This document shows positions 8,607-11,483 of a stretch of DNA of 11,483 bases, in pieces. Each line of letters starts with the position of its first letter. Position 1 is the stretch's first letter. The DNA is taken from NCBI GenBank assembly GCA_919902095.1, contig CAKKQL010000099.1, positions 1-11,483 of the forward strand, in the 5' to 3' direction. Below the pieces are notes generated by a model, which was given only the letters and a program-made list of their open reading frames with translations, did no database searches and was not told the DNA's origin. The stretch comes from Acidiferrobacterales bacterium. Lineage in GTDB: Bacteria; Pseudomonadota; Gammaproteobacteria; Acidiferrobacterales; Sulfurifustaceae. The position numbers and the translations under genes are program-made.

Positions 8607-8804
8607 TCAGCTGTACGGCAGCATCTGGCGTACGCGCGCGGTATCCGTCGCATGCACCACCGTGGTGCCGCCCAGATGGCGCTTACGCTTGCTGCTCTTC
8701 TTGGTCAGGATATGACGCAAGTGCGAATGGCCGCTTTTATAATGGCCCTTCGCCGTCTTTTTGAACCGCTTGGCGGCGGCCCGGTTGGTTTTCAGTTTTG
8801 GCAT
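8607..8804 (-). CDS. rpmI: 50S ribosomal protein L35
   Basis: L35 is a small basic protein of the large ribosomal subunit. The 65-residue sequence [20 protein letters not shown], with [20 protein letters not shown] at 26-45, matches the family in length and content. ATG 8804 has GGAG eight bases upstream. It lies 68 nt after infC and 11 nt before rplT, the conserved order infC-rpmI-rplT. In E. coli, L20 controls this gene through an RNA structure upstream of rpmI; a hairpin stands at the matching place here. Confidence 0.98.
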   Translation of the reverse strand: MPKLKTNRAAAKRFKKTAKGHYKSGHSHLRHILTKKSSKRKRHLGGTTVVHATDTARVRQMLPYS

Positions 8805-8835
8805 AACACTGCTCCGTTATCTTTCGATTGTTAAT

Positions 8836-8868
8836 CCGCCACAGGCACCACCGTAGCCTGTGTTGCGG
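8836..8868 (-). promoter_or_regulatory. Hairpin between infC and rpmI, candidate L20 operator
   Basis: On the minus strand CCGC, a bulge of AA, and CACAGGC pair with GCCTGTG and GCGG around loop TACGGTGGT. This gives 11 bp with a 2-nt bulge. It begins 4 nt after the infC stop and is followed by ATTAACAATC, with no T run, so it is unlikely to be a terminator. The bulged shape and the position before rpmI suggest a translational operator for L20. Comparison with the E. coli operator has not been done. Confidence 0.45.
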
Positions 8869-8872
8869 AAGT

Positions 8873-9415
8873 TTATTGGGATTTAACCGGATGTCCCGCG
8901 GCGCGCTTGGGCTGGAGAATCATCACCATCTGTCGGCCTTCCAGCCGCGGGTGTTGTTCCACGATCCCATGGTCCTTGAGGTCGCCCGCCAGGCGCTTGA
9001 GCATTTCCATGCCGAGTTCCTGGTGCGCCATCTCGCGCCCGCGGAAACGCAACGTGATCTTGGCCTTGTTCCCCTCTTCCAGGAACCGGATCAGGTTTCT
9101 CAGTTTGATCTGATAGTCGCCCACGTCCGTGCCCGGGCGAAACTTGACCTCTTTGACCTGGATCTGCTTTTGCTTTCGCTTGGCGGCGTGCCGACGCTTG
9201 CTTTCCTCGTACTGGAACTTGCCGTAATTCATGATCCGGCACACCGGCGGCGCGGCCGTCGGCGAGATTTCCACCAAATCCATCCCCGCCTCTTCGGCCT
9301 TTTGCAGCGCCTCGGTGATGGTCACGATACCGACCTGTTGTCCGTCGGCGCCGATCAGACGCACGCTGGGTACGTTAATCCGTCCGTTAATGCGATGTTC
9401 TTTATCAAGTGCGAT
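8873..9415 (-). CDS. infC: Translation initiation factor IF-3, AUC start codon
   Basis: IF-3 binds the 30S subunit, keeps it apart from 50S and checks start codons and initiator tRNA. From the proposed start the protein has 180 residues, equal to E. coli IF-3. It shows the N-terminal domain [20 protein letters not shown], the phrase [20 protein letters not shown], the linker [20 protein letters not shown], and the C-terminal domain [20 protein letters not shown] ending in [13 protein letters not shown]. No ATG, GTG or TTG occurs in frame near the expected start. GGAGG at 9429-9425 stands 9 nt before ATC (9415-9413), which I take as the start. E. coli infC starts with AUU and the Myxococcus infC homologue with AUC, and IF-3 itself discriminates against such codons, giving autoregulation. 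The start overlaps the end of thrS by 11 nt. Confidence 0.95.
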   Translation of the reverse strand: MALDKEHRINGRINVPSVRLIGADGQQVGIVTITEALQKAEEAGMDLVEISPTAAPPVCRIMNYGKFQYEESKRRHAAKRKQKQIQVKEVKFRPGTDVGDYQIKLRNLIRFLEEGNKAKITLRFRGREMAHQELGMEMLKRLAGDLKDHGIVEQHPRLEGRQMVMILQPKRAAGHPVKSQ

Positions 9416-11345
9416 GTGGCTGGTCCTCCAAAATTGTAATGCCGTGGCTCGCGATTTCGTCGGCGAGTCTGGTGCAAAACGCCTCAAGCGTCATGCCGCC
9501 CAGATCCTCACCCTTACGCGTGCGCACGGCGACGGCACCGTCTTGCGCCTCCCGTTTGCCGATAACCAGCAAATAGGGAATGCGCTGTAAGGTATGTTCG
9601 CGAATTTTAAAGCCTATTTTCTCGTTTCTCAAGTCGGATTCGACCCGCAGCCCGTGTTTTTTCAGTCCGGTTTCGACCGCGCGGGCGTGGTCGGCCTGCT
9701 GGTCGGTGATGGTCAGCACCACGGCCTGTACCGGCGCGAGCCACAGTGGCAGCGCCCCGGCATATTCCTCCAGGAGGATGCCGATAAAGCGTTCCAGGGA
9801 CCCGAGGATCGCCCGATGCAGCATCACCGGCACCTGCTTGGAGCCGTCCTCGGCGATGTAATGCGCCCCCAGCCGCCCGGGCATGGAGAAGTCCACCTGG
9901 ATGGTGCCGCACTGCCAGATCCGCCCGAGGCTGTCCTTAAGGGAGAACTCGATCTTCGGGCCGTAAAATGCCCCCTCCCCCGGTTGCAGGTCCCATTGAA
10001 GACCCTTGCTGTTCAATGCCTGCTCCAAGGCGTGCTCGGCCTTGTCCCAGCTCTCGTCGGAGCCGATCCGGCTGGGCGGGCGGGTGGAAAGCTTGTAAAT
10101 GATGCCCTTGAAGCCGAAGTCGGCATACACCCGGTGCAGCAGGTCGATGAAGCTCGAAACCTCGGCCTGAATCTGGTCCTCGGTGCAGAAGATGTGGGCG
10201 TCGTCCTGGACGAAATTGCGCAGCCGCAACAGGCCGTGCAGCGCGCCCGACTGCTCGTTACGGTGGCAGGAGCCGAACTCGGCGAGCCGCAACGGCAGGT
10301 CGCGGTAGCTCTTCAGGCCCTGGTTGTACACCTGGATATGGCACGGGCAGTTCATCGGCTTCACGGCGTACAGCCGCTTTTCCGACTCGGTGATGAACAT
10401 CTCGCTGTGGAATTTCTCCCAGTGGCCGGATTTCTCCCACAGCGACCGGTCCACGAGCTGCGGCGTGCGGATTTCGCGGTAGCCGTGGGCGCGCCAGAGC
10501 TCGCTCATGTACTGCACGATGAGCTGGTAGACGCGCCAGCCGCGCTCGTGCCAGAACACCATGCCCGGCGCCTCTTCCTGCAGATGGAACAGGCCGAGGG
10601 CGCGGCCGATCTTGCGGTGATCGCGCTTTTCCGCCTCCTCCAGCCGGTGCAGGTAGGCCTCCAGCTCCTCCGGTTTAATCCAGGCGGTGCCGTAGATGCG
10701 CTGGAGCATTGCGTTCTTCGAGTCGCCGCGCCAGTAGGCGCCGGCGACCTTCATCAGCCGGAAGGCCTTGAGCTTGCCGGTCGAGGGCACGTGCGGGCCG
10801 CGACACAGGTCGATGAACTCCCCCTGGCGGTAGAGCGAGATGTCCTCGTCGCTTGGAATGCCCTCGATAATCTGCGCCTTGTACTCCTCGCCCAGCTCGC
10901 GGAAGAACGTCACGGCCTTGGCGCGCGCCATCACCGAGCGATGCACCGGGTAGTCGCGCTTGGCGATTTCGCGCATGCGCTCCTCGATCGCCCGCAGGTC
11001 GTCCTCGGTGAAGCCGCGCTTGCAGGCGAAGTCGTAGTAAAAGCCGTCCTCGATCACCGGGCCGATGGTTACCTGCGCCTCGGGGAACAGCTCCTTCACC
11101 GCCTGCGCCAGCAGGTGCGCGCTCGAATGGCGGACGATATCGAGGGCTTCCGTGCTCTTGTCGGTGACGATGGCGACCGCGGCGTCGGCTTCGACGCGGA
11201 ACGAGGTGTCCACCAGTTTGCCGTTGACCTTGCCGGCAAGCGCGGCGCGCGCCAGCCCCGGGCCGATGTCGGCGGCAATCTCGGCGACCGTGAGCGGTTG
11301 GTCGTACGGACGGCGACTGCCGTCGGGGAGCGTGATGACCGGCAT
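9405..11345 (-). CDS. thrS: Threonyl-tRNA synthetase
   Basis: This class II synthetase charges tRNA-Thr and edits Ser-tRNA-Thr. The 646-residue protein has a TGS domain at 1-60 ([10 protein letters not shown]), the editing domain with zinc-site residues in HSSAH (73-77) and CRGPH (Cys181, His185), a class II core at about 245-535, and a C-terminal anticodon-binding domain from about 537 ([18 protein letters not shown]). The catalytic zinc ligands Cys333 (MNC), His384 (DDAH) and His510 (VMLH) match E. coli Cys334, His385 and His511. Motif 2 reads [10 protein letters not shown] where E. coli has MRVRGFTQDD, a mild variant. ATG 11345 has a GAGGAAGG ribosome site 7 nt upstream and matches the family N-terminus; the earlier start at 11456 would run through the tRNA. 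It begins 84 nt after tRNA-Val. Confidence 0.98.
   Translation of the reverse strand: MPVITLPDGSRRPYDQPLTVAEIAADIGPGLARAALAGKVNGKLVDTSFRVEADAAVAIVTDKSTEALDIVRHSSAHLLAQAVKELFPEAQVTIGPVIEDGFYYDFACKRGFTEDDLRAIEERMREIAKRDYPVHRSVMARAKAVTFFRELGEEYKAQIIEGIPSDEDISLYRQGEFIDLCRGPHVPSTGKLKAFRLMKVAGAYWRGDSKNAMLQRIYGTAWIKPEELEAYLHRLEEAEKRDHRKIGRALGLFHLQEEAPGMVFWHERGWRVYQLIVQYMSELWRAHGYREIRTPQLVDRSLWEKSGHWEKFHSEMFITESEKRLYAVKPMNCPCHIQVYNQGLKSYRDLPLRLAEFGSCHRNEQSGALHGLLRLRNFVQDDAHIFCTEDQIQAEVSSFIDLLHRVYADFGFKGIIYKLSTRPPSRIGSDESWDKAEHALEQALNSKGLQWDLQPGEGAFYGPKIEFSLKDSLGRIWQCGTIQVDFSMPGRLGAHYIAEDGSKQVPVMLHRAILGSLERFIGILLEEYAGALPLWLAPVQAVVLTITDQQADHARAVETGLKKHGLRVESDLRNEKIGFKIREHTLQRIPYLLVIGKREAQDGAVAVRTRKGEDLGGMTLEAFCTRLADEIASHGITILEDQPHRT
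9425..9429 (-). promoter_or_regulatory. Ribosome binding site deciding the infC AUC start
   Basis: GGAGG on the minus strand lies inside the last codons of thrS, 9 nt before the ATC at 9415. Apart from the later ATT codons (first at 9391), the next in-frame start-type codon is a GTG at 9364, well inside the conserved IF-3 domain. This strong site therefore points to the AUC. Confidence 0.8.
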
Positions 11346-11364
11346 GGACGACCCTTCCTCAGTG

Positions 11365-11385
11365 GCGGCCGCTACGAGTGGCCGC
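11365..11385 (-). promoter_or_regulatory. Short hairpin in the thrS leader
   Basis: GCGGCC pairs with GGCCGC around a 9-nt loop on the minus strand, 6 bp upstream of the thrS ribosome binding site. It may be a simple leader structure or part of an operator. E. coli ThrRS represses its own mRNA through tRNA-like leader arms, but this stem alone does not show that. No T run follows, so it is not a terminator. Confidence 0.3.
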
Positions 11386-11429
11386 GTAATCGGGTTGCAG
11401 ACGGCTGGACAGAACCCAAGGTTGAATGA

Positions 11430-11483
11430 TGGTAGGCGCGAGTGGGATCGAACCACCGACCACTACCATGTCAAGGTAGTGCT
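11430..11483 (-). tRNA. tRNA-Val (anticodon GAC), 5' part outside the window
   Basis: The minus strand shows the 3' two thirds of a tRNA. The anticodon stem is CTACC/GGTAG around TTGACAT, which gives anticodon GAC for valine GUC codons. The variable loop is TGGTC, the T arm is GGTGG/CCACT around TTCGATC, the 3' acceptor strand is CGCGCCT, the discriminator is A, and CCA is encoded at 11432-11430. The 5' acceptor strand and most of the D arm lie beyond the right edge. A tRNA-Val just upstream of thrS is also found in Pseudomonas, as far as I recall. Confidence 0.95.

Noticed and set aside
9416..9487. TTG start that would lengthen IF-3 by 24 residues
   Set aside because: The added residues are out-of-frame thrS sequence, and the GGAGG at 9425-9429 points to the AUC instead.
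9594..11429. Long plus-strand open frame of 611 codons
   Set aside because: It is antisense to thrS, arises from GC-rich codon structure, and shows no domain or ribosome site of its own.
11346..11429. T-box or similar tRNA-sensing leader before thrS
   Set aside because: The gap is 84 nt with one 6-bp stem, too short and without T-box motifs; T-boxes are not expected in Gammaproteobacteria.

Overview
The window is a dense, GC-rich block of core genes from a gammaproteobacterium. Nearly everything lies on the minus strand. From right to left, in the direction of transcription, the order is tRNA-Val(GAC, cut by the window edge), thrS, infC, rpmI, rplT, pheS, pheT, ihfA, a MerR-type regulator gene, tRNA-Pro(GGG), surE, pcm, nlpD and rpoS. 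A fragment of an unrecognised plus-strand gene converges on rpoS at the left edge. The order thrS to tRNA-Pro matches, from memory, the arrangement in Pseudomonas. The order surE-pcm-nlpD-rpoS is the classic gammaproteobacterial stationary-phase cluster. Having the two blocks side by side is less usual and suggests a lineage outside the enterics and pseudomonads, possibly a Chromatiales- or Acidiferrobacterales-like group; that placement is inference only.

Right part (about 8150-11483): translation genes. thrS overlaps infC, and infC has no usable ATG, GTG or TTG. It appears to start at an AUC codon behind a GGAGG ribosome binding site, which fits the known self-control of infC through rare start codons. 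A bulged hairpin lies between infC and rpmI, where L20 control acts in E. coli. A strong intrinsic terminator follows rplT.

Middle part (about 3750-8150): pheS and pheT encode the two subunits of phenylalanyl-tRNA synthetase. They are separated by a 79-bp hairpin repeat instead of the usual short gap. Then follow ihfA and a MerR-type gene that overlap by 8 nt, and a tRNA-Pro with a plausible promoter.

Left part (1-3660): a second hairpin repeat sits between tRNA-Pro and surE, followed by the tightly packed surE-pcm-nlpD-rpoS operon. Pcm carries an in-frame insertion of about 45 residues whose DNA contains two tandem GGAT-loop hairpins.

No CRISPR array, prophage, transposase or novel multi-gene system is visible, and no gene-free stretch exceeds 160 bp. 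The most interesting signals are small: two unrelated hairpin repeats that share the same 9-bp periodic palindromic layout, one of them inside the pheST operon; the GGAT-hairpin insertion within pcm; the AUC start of infC; and the missing Shine-Dalgarno sequences before pheS, pheT, surE and pcm.
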